Shown: positions 9,372 to 19,178, counted from the stretch's first letter. The stretch is DNA of 64,000 bases from Flavobacteriaceae bacterium Ap0902 (GCA_009835005.1 WTFG01000003.1:62001-126000); one strand, 5' to 3'. Notes: generated by a model not told the origin, from the sequence alone. Translations and numbers: made by a program.

Positions 9372-10757
9372 TTAGACGATTAAACTTCTAACGGTAGTAA
9401 TCATTTTTTCTGCCAATTGATCTGCATTTTCCTGTGTTGTACTCTCTGTGTAAACTCTAATGATGGGTTCCGTATTCGATTTCCTTAAATGCACCCATTC
9501 TTTATCAAATTCTACTTTAACCCCATCTATGGTATTCACCTCCTCACCATCATAATATTTCTCTACCTTTTGTAGTAAATCATCTACATCAATTTCTGGG
9601 GTGAGCTGGATTTTATTTTTACTCATAAAATAAGAAGGATATTCTGCTCTAAGTTCGCTCACCTTAACCTTTTTATGCGCTAAATGTGTTAAAAATAAGG
9701 CAATACCAATAAGCGCATCTCTACCATAATGTAATGCTGGGAAAATAATTCCGCCATTCCCCTCACCTCCTATTTTGGCTCCAGTTTCTTTCATTTTCTC
9801 TACTACATTCACCTCTCCTACAGCTGCAGGTTGATAGGTTTGTCCATGTTTTTCTGTCACATCTCTCAAAGCCCTAGAAGAAGAGAGGTTAGAAACTGTA
9901 TTGCTTTGAACTTGGCTCAAAACATAATCTGCAACAGCCACCAAAGTATATTCCTCCCCGAACATTTCACCTGTTTCATCAATAAATGCAAGCCTATCTA
10001 CATCTGGATCTACCACTAATCCTAAATCTGCTTTTTCGCCTACCACTTTTGCAGAAATGTCTGTTAAATGCTCTTTTAAAGGTTCTGGATTATGCGGAAA
10101 CTGCCCATTAGGTTCACAATATAACTTCACGTAATCAACGCCCAACTTATCTAATAATGGGGGGATGGCAATTCCTCCTGTAGAATTTACAGCATCAATC
10201 ACCACCTTAAACCCTGCATTTTTTATAGCCTCTACATCTACTAAGTCATTAGCAAGTATCATTTCTATGTGTTTTTCAATAGCCGTATCATCTTGTGAAT
10301 AAGCACCTAACTCATCTACATCTACAAAATCAAATTGTCCACTCTCTACAATCTCTAATATTGCCTCACCATCTGGTCCAGATACGAATTCACCCTTTTC
10401 ATTTAATAATTTTAGCGCATTCCATTCCTTTGGATTATGACTAGCGGTTAAAATAATTCCACCGTCTGCTTGGTATTCCGTCACCATTAATTCTATGGTA
10501 GGGGTTGTAGAAAGACCAAAATCAATCACATCTATTCCTATAGCTTGTAGCGTAGCAGTCACTAATTTATTCACCATATCGCCAGAGATTCTTGCATCTC
10601 TACCAATAGCTACTTTTAACTGCTCTTTATTGGCTGCTTTTTTAAGCCAAGTTCCATAAGCCGCAGCAAATTTCACCGTATCTATGGGGGTTAAATTTTC
10701 TCCTACAGAACCCCCTATGGTTCCTCGTATTCCTGATATAGATTTAATTAAAGACAT
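9372..10757 (-). CDS. glmM: phosphoglucosamine mutase
   Basis: Alpha-D-phosphohexomutase of 461 residues, converting glucosamine-6-phosphate to glucosamine-1-phosphate for UDP-GlcNAc and peptidoglycan synthesis. The active-site loop TASHNPKEWNALK contains the phosphorylated serine (Ser106). The metal loop is DPDVDRL, the sugar-binding loop is GEGNGG and the C-terminal phosphate loop is RKSNTEPIIRVY. In Bacteroidota this subgroup is annotated as GlmM, but phosphomannomutase/phosphoglucomutase activity cannot be excluded because the family is promiscuous. Start ATG gives MSLIKSISGIRGT, the normal family N-terminus. Likely essential. Confidence 0.92.
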   Translation of the reverse strand: MSLIKSISGIRGTIGGSVGENLTPIDTVKFAAAYGTWLKKAANKEQLKVAIGRDARISGDMVNKLVTATLQAIGIDVIDFGLSTTPTIELMVTEYQADGGIILTASHNPKEWNALKLLNEKGEFVSGPDGEAILEIVESGQFDFVDVDELGAYSQDDTAIEKHIEMILANDLVDVEAIKNAGFKVVIDAVNSTGGIAIPPLLDKLGVDYVKLYCEPNGQFPHNPEPLKEHLTDISAKVVGEKADLGLVVDPDVDRLAFIDETGEMFGEEYTLVAVADYVLSQVQSNTVSNLSSSRALRDVTEKHGQTYQPAAVGEVNVVEKMKETGAKIGGEGNGGIIFPALHYGRDALIGIALFLTHLAHKKVKVSELRAEYPSYFMSKNKIQLTPEIDVDDLLQKVEKYYDGEEVNTIDGVKVEFDKEWVHLRKSNTEPIIRVYTESTTQENADQLAEKMITTVRSLIV

Positions 10758-10898
10758 TTGTATGATTTAAATTCATGCAAATATAACAAGTTTCATTCTT
10801 TAACCTTCCGTTAAGATTTTATTAATTTTTTTTGGCAAAATACAAATCTTGGAACTCTTTTTGTGATATTAGTCATATAACAATAAAAATAATTAATT

Positions 10899-11153
10899 AT
10901 GGGATTTTTAACATGGATTATTTTCGGACTAATTGCAGGAGCTGTTGCCAAATGGATTTCACCTGGTAATGACCCAGGAGGATGGATTGGCTCTATCATT
11001 GTTGGTATATTAGGTGCTTTTGTTGGTGGATGGTTAGGATCTATGATTCTAGGCGTAGATGTAACAGGATTCAACTTTTCTAGTTTCTTGGTTGCAATTG
11101 GTGGTGCTGTATTATTACTTTTCTTATACAAGCAAATTATGGGTAGAAGATAA
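10899..11153 (+). CDS. GlsB/YeaQ/YmgE family membrane protein
   Basis: Short protein of 84 residues made of three hydrophobic segments with glycine-rich turns (GLIAGAVAKW, WIGSIIVGILGAFVGGWLGS). This is the transglycosylase-associated/GlsB family, whose E. coli members respond to acid and general stress; a molecular function is not established. It is a single-gene unit: its own promoter region lies between it and the divergent glmM, and a strong terminator follows. The segment ISPGNDPGGW between the first two helices is the family signature. Confidence 0.9.
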   Translation: MGFLTWIIFGLIAGAVAKWISPGNDPGGWIGSIIVGILGAFVGGWLGSMILGVDVTGFNFSSFLVAIGGAVLLLFLYKQIMGRR

Positions 11154-11176
11154 TACCTTATTAAATAATATAATGT

Positions 11177-11209
11177 AGCCGTTTAGATATAAAACTAAAC
11201 GGCTTTTTT
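11177..11209 (+). terminator. rho-independent terminator of the GlsB-family gene
   Basis: Perfect 10-bp stem AGCCGTTTAG / CTAAACGGCT with an 8-nt loop followed by a T run. Confidence 0.9.
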
Positions 11210-11300
11210 GTTTTTATTTTTTATTCTTTGCATTGAGTTAATATAATTTACACTTATTTATAATTATATTTAAGGTAATTTCTAAGTTATCTTATATTTT

Positions 11301-12629
11301 ATGAAAAGCAAAAAAGTCTTTGTATTAGACACTTCCGTTATTATTTTTGATCATAATTCTATTTTATCCTTCCATGAGCATGATATTGTAATACCTATTA
11401 CTGTATTAGAAGAATTAGATAATTTTAAAAAAGGCAATGACACCAAGAATTTTGAGGCCCGAGAATTTATTAGGTTTTTAGATAAAAATTCTAAAGATGA
11501 AAACATTACTTCTTGGATGCCCTTACCTGGTAAAGGAAAAGGAAACTTTAAAATTGTTTTACATACTCATCATCTCAATGTTAAAGCAACAGACATTTAT
11601 CAAAGCCTTTCTAATGACAATAAAATTCTTAATGCAGCCCTAAAAGTAAAAGAAGAAGAAAAAGACAGAGTGGTTGTTTTGGTAACCAAAGATGTAAACC
11701 TTAGATTAAAAGCCAAGGCATTAGGGCTGCGTGCAGAAGATTATGAAACCGGTAAGGTAGAAAGCATAGATAATCTAAGCATGGGTATTACCCAAATGCA
11801 AGACTTTGACCAAGAAATTATAGATAGATTATACAGTGAGCATCATGTGCCTTTAGAAGATATAAATGGTAAAATGCACCTTACACCCAATGCCTATTTT
11901 ATTCTACAAGGAGAGAAATCTTCTGCTTTAGCCTATTATAACCCTTTTGATAAGCAATTAGAGCGTGTAAACAAACAAAGTTGTTTTGGTATTACGCCCA
12001 GAAATGCAGAACAAACTTTTGCCATGCATGCCATTTTAAACCCTAATATTAAACTGGTTGCGTTGCATGGGGTTGCAGGTACGGGAAAAACATTAATTGC
12101 TTTGGCTGCCGCACTAGAGCAAAGACGAGAATATAAACAAATATTTTTGGCAAGACCCATTGTACCATTAAGCAATAAAGACATTGGGTATTTACCCGGA
12201 GATATAAAGTCTAAAATAGACCCCTATATGCAACCGCTATGGGACAATCTCAAGTTTATTCAATATCAATTTGCAGATAAAGATAAAGAAGCCAAGCATA
12301 TTAAGATGATGTTAGACGAAGAAAAACTATTGATTACGCCTCTAGCCTATATTAGAGGTAGAAGTTTGTCCGATGTTATTTTTATTGTAGACGAGGCGCA
12401 AAACCTAACCCCTCATGAGGTTAAAACCATTATTACTAGAGCAGGAGAAAACTCTAAATTTATTTTTACAGGCGATATTAAACAAATAGATACGCCTTAT
12501 TTAGATGAACTTTCTAATGGACTTTCTTATATGGTAGACCGTGTACAAGGTCAAGAACTGTTTGCCCATATTAAATTGGTGAAAGGTGAAAGGTCTGAAT
12601 TAGCAAACCTGGCCAATGAACTTTTATAA
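11301..12629 (+). CDS. PIN domain-PhoH family ATPase
   Basis: 442-residue fusion of an N-terminal PIN nuclease domain (about 1-150) and a C-terminal PhoH-type P-loop ATPase (about 230-440). PIN acidic residues include Asp10 in VFVLDTSVI. The ATPase has Walker A GVAGTGKT (about 256-263), Walker B FIVDEAQN and the sensor segment FTGDIKQID. This is the YlaK/PhoH2 architecture; PhoH2 homologues elsewhere unwind and cleave RNA, so an RNA helicase/nuclease role is plausible but inferred. PhoH2 genes in actinobacteria are paired with a small antitoxin-like gene; none is present upstream here. Single-gene unit ending in a shared bidirectional terminator. Confidence 0.9.
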   Translation: MKSKKVFVLDTSVIIFDHNSILSFHEHDIVIPITVLEELDNFKKGNDTKNFEAREFIRFLDKNSKDENITSWMPLPGKGKGNFKIVLHTHHLNVKATDIYQSLSNDNKILNAALKVKEEEKDRVVVLVTKDVNLRLKAKALGLRAEDYETGKVESIDNLSMGITQMQDFDQEIIDRLYSEHHVPLEDINGKMHLTPNAYFILQGEKSSALAYYNPFDKQLERVNKQSCFGITPRNAEQTFAMHAILNPNIKLVALHGVAGTGKTLIALAAALEQRREYKQIFLARPIVPLSNKDIGYLPGDIKSKIDPYMQPLWDNLKFIQYQFADKDKEAKHIKMMLDEEKLLITPLAYIRGRSLSDVIFIVDEAQNLTPHEVKTIITRAGENSKFIFTGDIKQIDTPYLDELSNGLSYMVDRVQGQELFAHIKLVKGERSELANLANELL

Positions 12630-12662
12630 TATTGGAGGGGTTCTAAACTTTATTAAAAAAAT

Positions 12663-12691
12663 AAGCCAATACCTTTCATCAGTATTGGCTT
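12663..12691. terminator. bidirectional terminator between phoH-like and S9 peptidase genes
   Basis: Perfect 10-bp inverted repeat AAGCCAATAC / GTATTGGCTT around a 9-nt loop, placed between two convergent genes. A-rich and T-rich flanks allow use from either side. Confidence 0.75.
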
Positions 12692-12728
12692 ATATAATTT
12701 ACTATTCAATCTAAAAAGTAACTAAATA

Positions 12729-14855
12729 TTATTCTATAATACCCTCTAATTTGAATAGAAAGGCATATTCTAACGCAATTTCTTTTAAATAATCAAATCT
12801 ACCCGAGGCTCCTCCATGTCCATAATCCATATCGGTTTTTAACAATATGACGTTTTCTCCTTGTTGATGATCCCGTAGTTTTGCAACCCATTTTGCTGGC
12901 TCAAAATATTGAACTTGAGAATCGTGCAATCCTGTTGTGATAAGCATATTAGGATATACGGCATCTTCTATATTTTCATAAGGAGAATAAGATTTCATAT
13001 AGAAATAAGCCTCTTTTTCATTGGGATTTCCCCATTCATCATATTCATTGGTGGTTAGAGGAATCGTATCATCTAACATGGTATTGACTACATCCACAAA
13101 TGGAACTTGCGATATGACACCATTCCATAAATCTGGTCTTAAATTCGTGATAACGCCCATGAGTAAACCGCCCGCAGAACCACCCTGTGCATATAAGTGT
13201 TCTTGGGTTGTATAACCAGTCTCTATCAAAAATTCTGCAACATCTATAAAATCCGTAAAAGTGTTCATCTTTTGCATCATCTTTCCTGTCTCATACCAGT
13301 TTCTACCCATTTCTTCTCCACCACGGATATGTGCAATGGCAAAAACAAAACCTCTATCCAAAAGGGATAGTCTTGTGGTAGAAAATGTTGGATCCATAGA
13401 TGCTCCATAAGATCCATAACCATACAATAGCAATGGATTTTTCTTATTTTTCTCTAATCCCTTTCTATAAACCAAAGAAATTGGAATTTGCGTACCGTCT
13501 TTAGCAGTAGCAAATGCACGTTCTGTGATATAATTAGATTTATCAAAATCACCTAAAACTTCTTGTTGCTTTAATAAAGTTCTTTCTGCAGTTTGCATAT
13601 TTTCTTGATAAATAGAAGAAGGCGTTACCATAGAATTATAACCAAACCGCAACTCATCTGTGAAATATTCTACATTTCCAGTAGGATACACCACATAAGC
13701 AGGTTCATCAAATTGCAATATTTTTTCTTGCCCTGTTTCTCTATTTTTAATGACTAAACGCGTTAAACCATTAAATCTTTCTGTAATTACCAAATAACGA
13801 TTAAACTCATCTACATCTTCTAGTAAAACATCTGCTCTATGTGGAATTACATCTCTCCATTGCTCTACAGAGGTAGAATTTAATGGTGTTTCCATCAATC
13901 GGAAATTGAGTGCATTCAGATTAGTTAAAATCAAAAATTTATCCTCTAACGGATATACATTATAAAGCACATCCTTCATTCTTGGTTGGATTACTTGGAA
14001 TTCACCTTCTGGATTATTCGCATCCAAGTATCGCTCTTCTGAACTTGTAGTAGCAGAAGAATGAATTAAAATAAACTGTTCATTTTTGGATTTATAAACG
14101 CCTATATAGTTGCTTTTATCTTTCTCCTCATAGACCATTACATCCTTCGCAGCATCTGTACCCAGCGTATGACGCATAATCTTTTCAGACAAAAGTGTGA
14201 CTGGGTTTTTAGCCGTATAGAAAAAAGTTTTGTTATCATTTGCCCAAGCCGTACCACCAGATGTGTTCTTAATTCCCTCATAAGTAACAGCACCCGTTCT
14301 TAAATCCTTTAAATAAATTTTATATTGTCTGCGAGACACATCATCCACAGCAAAAAGTAGCAAATTATTATCTGGGCTAATATTAAACCCTGCAACGGCA
14401 TAATAGGCTTTGCCCTCTGCCATTTGATCCACATCTAATAAAATCTCTTCTTTGGCGTCTAAACTTCCTTTTTTGCGACAATATTTAAAATACTGCTGTC
14501 CATCTTCTGTTCTTGTGTAATAGTAATAGCCATCTTTAAAAACTGGAACACTCTCATCCTTTTCTTTAATTCTAGACTTCATTTCTATGAATAATTTTTC
14601 TTGAAAGGACTCTGTGTCTGCCATCATCTTTTGCGTATAGACATTTTCCTCTTCTAAATAATTTAGGATTTGGGTGCTATCTGCTGTTTTTTTGAAGTAC
14701 GCATTCATCCAAAAATATGGATCTTCTACCTGATCACCATGGATATCTCTGATATGCGATTTTTGTTCTGCATTTGGAGCAGAAATGTGAGGCCAATTTT
14801 GTGCATTCATAAAAGAAAATATAAAAATTACTAGTATGTTTAGTTTAAATTTCAT
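12729..14855 (-). CDS. S9 family prolyl oligopeptidase / oligopeptidase B-like, secreted
   Basis: 708-residue serine peptidase. An N-terminal signal peptide (FKLNILVIFIFSFMNAQ) points to export to the periplasm. The first part is a seven-bladed beta-propeller (about 60-420) that gates the active site; the C-terminal alpha/beta-hydrolase domain carries the catalytic triad: Ser about 562 in GGSAGG, Asp about 647 near HDSQVQYF and His about 680 in DYGHGG. The PYFWM motif near the N-terminus is typical of S9A. Oligopeptidase B enzymes cut after basic residues and prolyl oligopeptidases after proline; sequence alone leaves this open, though the overall style is PtrB-like. Single-gene transcription unit with a terminator downstream. 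Confidence 0.92.
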   Translation of the reverse strand: MKFKLNILVIFIFSFMNAQNWPHISAPNAEQKSHIRDIHGDQVEDPYFWMNAYFKKTADSTQILNYLEEENVYTQKMMADTESFQEKLFIEMKSRIKEKDESVPVFKDGYYYYTRTEDGQQYFKYCRKKGSLDAKEEILLDVDQMAEGKAYYAVAGFNISPDNNLLLFAVDDVSRRQYKIYLKDLRTGAVTYEGIKNTSGGTAWANDNKTFFYTAKNPVTLLSEKIMRHTLGTDAAKDVMVYEEKDKSNYIGVYKSKNEQFILIHSSATTSSEERYLDANNPEGEFQVIQPRMKDVLYNVYPLEDKFLILTNLNALNFRLMETPLNSTSVEQWRDVIPHRADVLLEDVDEFNRYLVITERFNGLTRLVIKNRETGQEKILQFDEPAYVVYPTGNVEYFTDELRFGYNSMVTPSSIYQENMQTAERTLLKQQEVLGDFDKSNYITERAFATAKDGTQIPISLVYRKGLEKNKKNPLLLYGYGSYGASMDPTFSTTRLSLLDRGFVFAIAHIRGGEEMGRNWYETGKMMQKMNTFTDFIDVAEFLIETGYTTQEHLYAQGGSAGGLLMGVITNLRPDLWNGVISQVPFVDVVNTMLDDTIPLTTNEYDEWGNPNEKEAYFYMKSYSPYENIEDAVYPNMLITTGLHDSQVQYFEPAKWVAKLRDHQQGENVILLKTDMDYGHGGASGRFDYLKEIALEYAFLFKLEGIIE

Positions 14856-14902
14856 TAGAATTGTGTTTTACCAAAGATAAATGATTTCCAAATACCAATA
14901 AG

Positions 14903-15403
14903 ATGAATAACCAACTTAATCATTCAGAAATCAAAAGAGAGGTTCCTAAGAAAGAAATCATATTGATTGCAGAAGATTTGCAACGGCCTTCTAATTATGG
15001 AGGTCTCATTAGAACTGCGGAATCCTTGGGTGTAAAACAAATCATTTTTATCTCTAAAGAAATCACAGAACTTTCTACAAAAATGAAGCGCGTAAGCCGT
15101 TCTGCAGAAAAAAATATTAAGATAACTTTTAGTGATGATATCCTGGCAATACTGAATAATCAAAAATTTAATTCATATCAAAAAATTGCTTTGGAATTTA
15201 CCAATAAAAGTATTCCTGTTCATCAATTTAAAACAGATTCAGATAAACTTATACTGGTCTGTGGCAATGAGAATAAGGGGATTAGTGAAGACGTATTAAA
15301 TACCATACAGGATACCATAAAAATACCCGTGTACGGAACAACTTCTAGTTTGAATGTTGTTGTCGCCACAGGCATTGCCTTAAATCACCTGATTAATTCG
15401 TGA
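14903..15403 (+). CDS. TrmH/SpoU family RNA methyltransferase
   Basis: 166-residue SPOUT-class 2'-O-ribose methyltransferase without the extra N-terminal substrate-binding domain. All three SpoU motifs are visible: RPSNYGGLIRTAESLG with the catalytic-type Arg, LVCGNENKGIS, and IPVYGTTSSLNVVVATGIA, which forms the trefoil knot and binds S-adenosylmethionine. The enzyme acts on tRNA or rRNA; which nucleotide cannot be predicted. It is divergent from the S9 peptidase gene and converges with the desaturase gene with only 5 nt between stops. Confidence 0.9.
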   Translation: MNNQLNHSEIKREVPKKEIILIAEDLQRPSNYGGLIRTAESLGVKQIIFISKEITELSTKMKRVSRSAEKNIKITFSDDILAILNNQKFNSYQKIALEFTNKSIPVHQFKTDSDKLILVCGNENKGISEDVLNTIQDTIKIPVYGTTSSLNVVVATGIALNHLINS

Positions 15404-15408
15404 TAATA

Positions 15409-16161
15409 TTATCCCATATAATCTAATGGATCTTTTTTCTTAATCTTAATGATACCAATTTTATCAAAGAACCATATAATTGGATACACAGGGTCAAACT
15501 CAAACCACTTTACAGAGAATTTGGCTCTACCACCATACTTATGATGATTGTTATGCAATCCTTCTCCCAACATTAAAACATCTACTGGCATTAAATTCAT
15601 AGAAGTATCTTTAACTTCAAAGTTTCTATACCCATATTTATGAGCAAACCAGTTGATAATAACGCCGTGAAATGGACCCATTACAGCGTGTATTGGTATT
15701 AATACGTATAACCACCATTGGTCTGCATAGAAGTAATATAAAACTATATACAAAACTACCCACAAGGAACGAACTAATCCGTTCTCTGCAAATCTATCAA
15801 AAGCTCTCCATTTTGGAACGCCTTTGGTAAATTTGGGATCGATGGCTGCTGTCCCTTCATCAATGGCTTTATAAATTCCTCTTGTCCTCCACATCATTGT
15901 GAATATGTTCTTATCATATTTAGGAGAGTGTGGGTCTTTCTCTGTATCTGCGTAGGCATGGTGTAATCTATGCATTACGCCATAGGCATAAGGGCTTAAA
16001 TAACTAGAACCTTGGAAAACAAAGGATACTACATGAAAAAATTTCTCCCAGAATCGGCTCATCGTAAAGGTACCATGCGCTGCATATCTGTGGTGAAAAA
16101 AAGTTTGGGTAAAAAGGGATAAATACCAATGGGCAATAAAAAATGAAATTATTACTAACAT
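15409..16161 (-). CDS. acyl-CoA / fatty acid desaturase, SCD-like
   Basis: Membrane di-iron desaturase of 250 residues introducing a double bond in acyl chains, probably at delta-9, for membrane fluidity. Three histidine boxes are present: HHRYAAH (23-29), HRLHHAYAD (64-72) and HNNHHKYG near 197-204, separated by hydrophobic helix pairs. I chose ATG at 16161 (MLVIISFFIAHWYLS), which matches the usual N-terminus and leaves the promoter of the divergent DUF4442 gene free. An in-frame start at 16227 would add 22 residues. Acyl substrate (CoA, ACP or lipid) is not decidable from sequence. Confidence 0.92.
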   Translation of the reverse strand: MLVIISFFIAHWYLSLFTQTFFHHRYAAHGTFTMSRFWEKFFHVVSFVFQGSSYLSPYAYGVMHRLHHAYADTEKDPHSPKYDKNIFTMMWRTRGIYKAIDEGTAAIDPKFTKGVPKWRAFDRFAENGLVRSLWVVLYIVLYYFYADQWWLYVLIPIHAVMGPFHGVIINWFAHKYGYRNFEVKDTSMNLMPVDVLMLGEGLHNNHHKYGGRAKFSVKWFEFDPVYPIIWFFDKIGIIKIKKKDPLDYMG

Positions 16162-16237
16162 AAAAAAGATTACTTTATTAAAAATCAAATATAACCTAAT
16201 CTGCGCTAATAATAAGAATCCAATCAACGTTTTATGC

Positions 16238-16245
16238 TATATTTG
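16238..16245 (+). promoter_or_regulatory. -7 promoter box of the DUF4442 gene
   Basis: TATATTTG is an exact match to the Bacteroidota -7 consensus TAnnTTTG, 17 nt before the ATG at 16262. The -33 element is not obvious. Confidence 0.5.
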
Positions 16246-16261
16246 GGAAAACTTTCACATT

Positions 16262-16711
16262 ATGAACGCTTACAAATTTAATACAATTATTTTCTTTAAA
16301 ATTCCAATTGCTTGGATTGCTGGGGTTCGATTAAAATCTTTTTCCAGTGAAAAGTGTGCCACACGTGTAAGGCTATCCAGAATGTCTCAAAATCCTTTCA
16401 AAAGTATGTTTTGGGCGGTTCAAGGAATGGCTGCTGAGTTTACTACAGGCTTCCTGTGCATGGATAAAGTTAGGAATTCTGGGAAAAACTTTTCTATGCT
16501 TGTCATAGAACAAAACGCAAAATTCACAAAGAAAGCGGTAGGTGAAATTACCTTTATCTGCGAAGAAGGAGAAAAGATAGACAATATTCTAAAACAAGCT
16601 ATTCAAACAGGAAAAGGACAAACCATCAAATTATTTTCTCAAGGATTTGATGAAAAGGGAGATATGGTGTCTGAGTTTTGGTTCCTATGGAGTTTTAAAG
16701 TGAAAGATTAA
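16262..16711 (+). CDS. DUF4442 hotdog-fold protein
   Basis: 149-residue protein related to PaaI-type hotdog thioesterases (DUF4442). Visible features are FKIPIAWIAGVRLKSF at the start, the central MFWAVQGMAAEFTTGF helix typical of the hotdog fold, and beta-strands such as NFSMLVIEQNAKFTKKAVGEI. No biochemical activity is established for the family; the fold suggests binding or hydrolysis of acyl-CoA or acyl-ACP. It is transcribed divergently from the fatty acid desaturase, which fits a lipid link but proves nothing. It ends before a terminator-like inverted repeat. Confidence 0.85.
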   Translation: MNAYKFNTIIFFKIPIAWIAGVRLKSFSSEKCATRVRLSRMSQNPFKSMFWAVQGMAAEFTTGFLCMDKVRNSGKNFSMLVIEQNAKFTKKAVGEITFICEEGEKIDNILKQAIQTGKGQTIKLFSQGFDEKGDMVSEFWFLWSFKVKD

Positions 16712-16739
16712 ATCCTGCCAAATAATGTTTACTCAATAT

Positions 16740-16776
16740 AACAAGCCACTTCATTTTTGATTAGAAGTGGTTTGTT
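16740..16776. terminator. bidirectional terminator between DUF4442 gene and ccsA remnant
   Basis: 13-bp inverted repeat with one G-T pair: AACAAGCCACTTC / GAAGTGGTTTGTT around an 11-nt centre, between two convergent reading frames. Confidence 0.7.
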
Positions 16777-16800
16777 TATTTTAAGTTATTTTAGGTTACA

Positions 16801-18005
16801 TCATTTAACCACAACCTTTTTCCTAGCAAATTGTTTATATCTTATATAGGCTACAATGGCTATAACCACCATCAATGCAGCCAAAAAATAAACAAATGTG
16901 GGTATGGGCATTGGATCCCCTGCTGCATAACTATGCAAACCAGATAAATAATAATTCACTCCAAAGGAAGTCATAATAATGGACCAGAAAGCAAACATGC
17001 TGGCAACGCTCAAAGTGAAGTTGTTATTGAATTTTGGAATAAATCTCAAGTGTAACACAAATGCATAGACAATGATACTAATCAACGCCCAGGTTTCTTT
17101 TGAATTCCAAGCCCAATATCTACCCCAAGATTCATTGGCCCAAACACCTCCAAGAAAAGTTCCGACACTCAAAGCAAAAAGCCCAATTGTCATGGACATC
17201 TCATTGATGTAGGTGAGTTCTCTAATCTTCACATCAAAGATGGCTTTGGTCTTTTTCGTTTTAAAGATATACAGCATGAGAGCCATTAATCCCAAAACTG
17301 CAGACAGCGCTAAAGGAGCATAACTACTCACAATGATAGCCACATGAATCTTCAGCCAATAGGACTTCAATACAGGCATTAGATTAGTAATTTCTGGATT
17401 TAACCAATCCAGCCAACTCACCAGTAACAACGCACCAGTAAACAGCGTGGCCAATGGCAGAGAGAAATCAGATTTTCTAAAAGTGACTAAACCAGAAAGC
17501 AGAAGAATAAAAGCTACAAAAATCAGCATTTCATATCCATTACTCCATGGTGCATGTTGTGCTACATACCATCTCAACGCTATATTTCCTGCAAAAACTA
17601 AAAATGAGACTAATGTTAAGATGACCAACAAATTCCAAATGATATGGGTCCATGGTTTTTTACAGAACATTCTAACCACAGCCATCACAAGCATCAAAAA
17701 CCCTAAAGTAAACAATACTTGAAATAGCCAAAAGTTGATATTTAATTTATTATACCACAGTTCTGCTTCTATACGCTCATGCGGTGGTATTACTTCTTCT
17801 CCTAATACTTCTTGGTAGGTTTTAATATAATCTAATTTCTTATAAGCCTCATTATAATCACGTTTAACGACATCGTTAAAATAACTAGGAATAATTGTTT
17901 TGGCAAATTCCGCATTTTCCTGGGTAAAACTATACCAAGTATTAGAATGGTCATTCATCCTTGGAAAAATCTTTAAATAATTCCCGATTAATAGATTATA
18001 TAATA
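16801..18005 (-). pseudogene. ccsA: C-terminal remnant of cytochrome c biogenesis protein CcsBA, truncated by IS
   Basis: About 400 residues corresponding to the CcsA half of the system II haem exporter/cytochrome c synthase, which in Bacteroidota is normally a CcsB-CcsA fusion of roughly 1000 residues. Several membrane helices, the two external histidines (KIHVAI and GLHSYA) and the tryptophan-rich haem motif WGRYWAWNSKE are present. In that motif the usual Asp (WD) reads Asn, codon AAT. The 5' part, including the whole CcsB/ResB half, is missing: host sequence stops exactly at the terminal repeat of the IS element at 18006. An open frame continues 13 bases into the IS to a GTG, but this would not restore a working protein. 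Loss of function is strongly inferred. Confidence 0.85.
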
Positions 18006-18099
18006 GAGACCTTTGCACATAAAAACATTTAAAAAAGTCATTTTTTTTGGCGTTAAAAATTTGTCAATCAAATGGTTAATTCGTATTTTAATATTGTAA

Positions 18100-19178
18100 A
18101 TGGGCTATAAAAATAAAAATACTACACAAATGAGCATGGCATTCTATGACGTGGAACGTCGCACGGCAAAAAATAAATTCTTCAAACAAATAGATACTCT
18201 AATTGATTGGGCTCCTATTGAAAAAGAGCTTAAAAAAGTGTATCGTGGTGGTAAGAAAGAGCGTGGTCAAAAAGCCTATAATCCACTTATTTTATTTAAA
18301 ATGCAACTCGTGTCTATTTGGTATAATCTCTCTGATGTGCAGACAGAAGAGACTTGCAATGACTCGTTGAGTGTGATGAAATTTTGTGGTTTAGCTTTGG
18401 AGGATAGCGTTCCTGATCATAGTACATTAAGTCGTTTTCGCACAGAACTCAGTCAGAAAAAAGCCTATGATAGGTTGCTTAAAAAAATCAATCAACAGTT
18501 AGATCAACATAAGCTCATCATAAAAGATGGGATGAAAGTAGATGCCTCGCTTACAGAAAGCCCTTTTAAACCAAAAGGAAAAATCACCTATGAAGTTGCT
18601 ATAGACCGTGAGGAAGATCAGAGAGACCAGACAGAAATTGAAAAAGAGGAAAGTTTTCATAAACTGAAAAAAGTGGTGCGACCAGGTAGTGATGAACAAG
18701 CACGCTGGGTAAAAAAAGAGGTAAAAATACTTTTGGTTACAAGAAATATATTGGCACAGACAAGAATGGTATTGTGCTGGGCGTACACACTACTTCAGCT
18801 AATAAACACGATAGCAAAGGCTTGGAGGATTTACTAAAGAAAGTTCCCAAAACTCAGCGTAAACAAGTGATGGCAGATAAAGGCTATAAAAGCAAAGCTA
18901 ATGATGAACTGGTGGAAAAAAGCGGTAGCAAAAGCAGGATTATGCATAAAGGGTATAGGAATAAGCCGTTAACAAATTGGCAGAAAAAGTATAACAAACT
19001 TATCAGCAAGACACGTTGGGTAGTAGAGCGTACATTTGGGAGCATGAAGCGTTGGTTTGGCAGTGGTGTCACAAGATTAAAAGTAATAGAAAAAGTGCAC
19101 GGAGTTCACGTGATGGAAGCCATTAGCTATAATTTAAAGCGTTCCCCAGGATTAGTGGCTTTAGTTGCGAAAAATTAG
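18100..19178 (+). CDS. IS5-family transposase, two frames joined by a -1 shift
   Basis: DDE transposase. The N-terminal DUF772-like region (NPLILFKMQLVSIWYNLSD, PDHSTLSRFR) and first catalytic Asp (GMKVDASL) are in the frame starting at ATG 18100. The second Asp (MADKGYKS) and the R-E-K helix (RWVVERTFGSMKRWF) are in the -1 frame, ending at 19178. The frames join at a run of seven A (18711-18717) read as GTA AAA AAA GAG. A -1 slip there restores the expected residues WVKKRGKNTFGYKK. A_AAA_AAA is a classical slippery heptamer, so expression may use programmed frameshifting; a simple one-base deletion is the alternative. Without the shift the first frame ends at 18837. Confidence 0.85.
18711..18717 (+). 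promoter_or_regulatory. candidate -1 ribosomal frameshift site
   Basis: A_AAA_AAA heptamer in the correct phase exactly where the two transposase frames must be joined. No downstream pseudoknot was identified by eye. Confidence 0.5.

Noticed and set aside
10811-11131. 106-residue minus-strand frame rich in Pro
   Set aside because: Antisense to the hydrophobic GlsB-type gene; the Pro/Ile pattern is what antisense of Gly/Ile codons produces.
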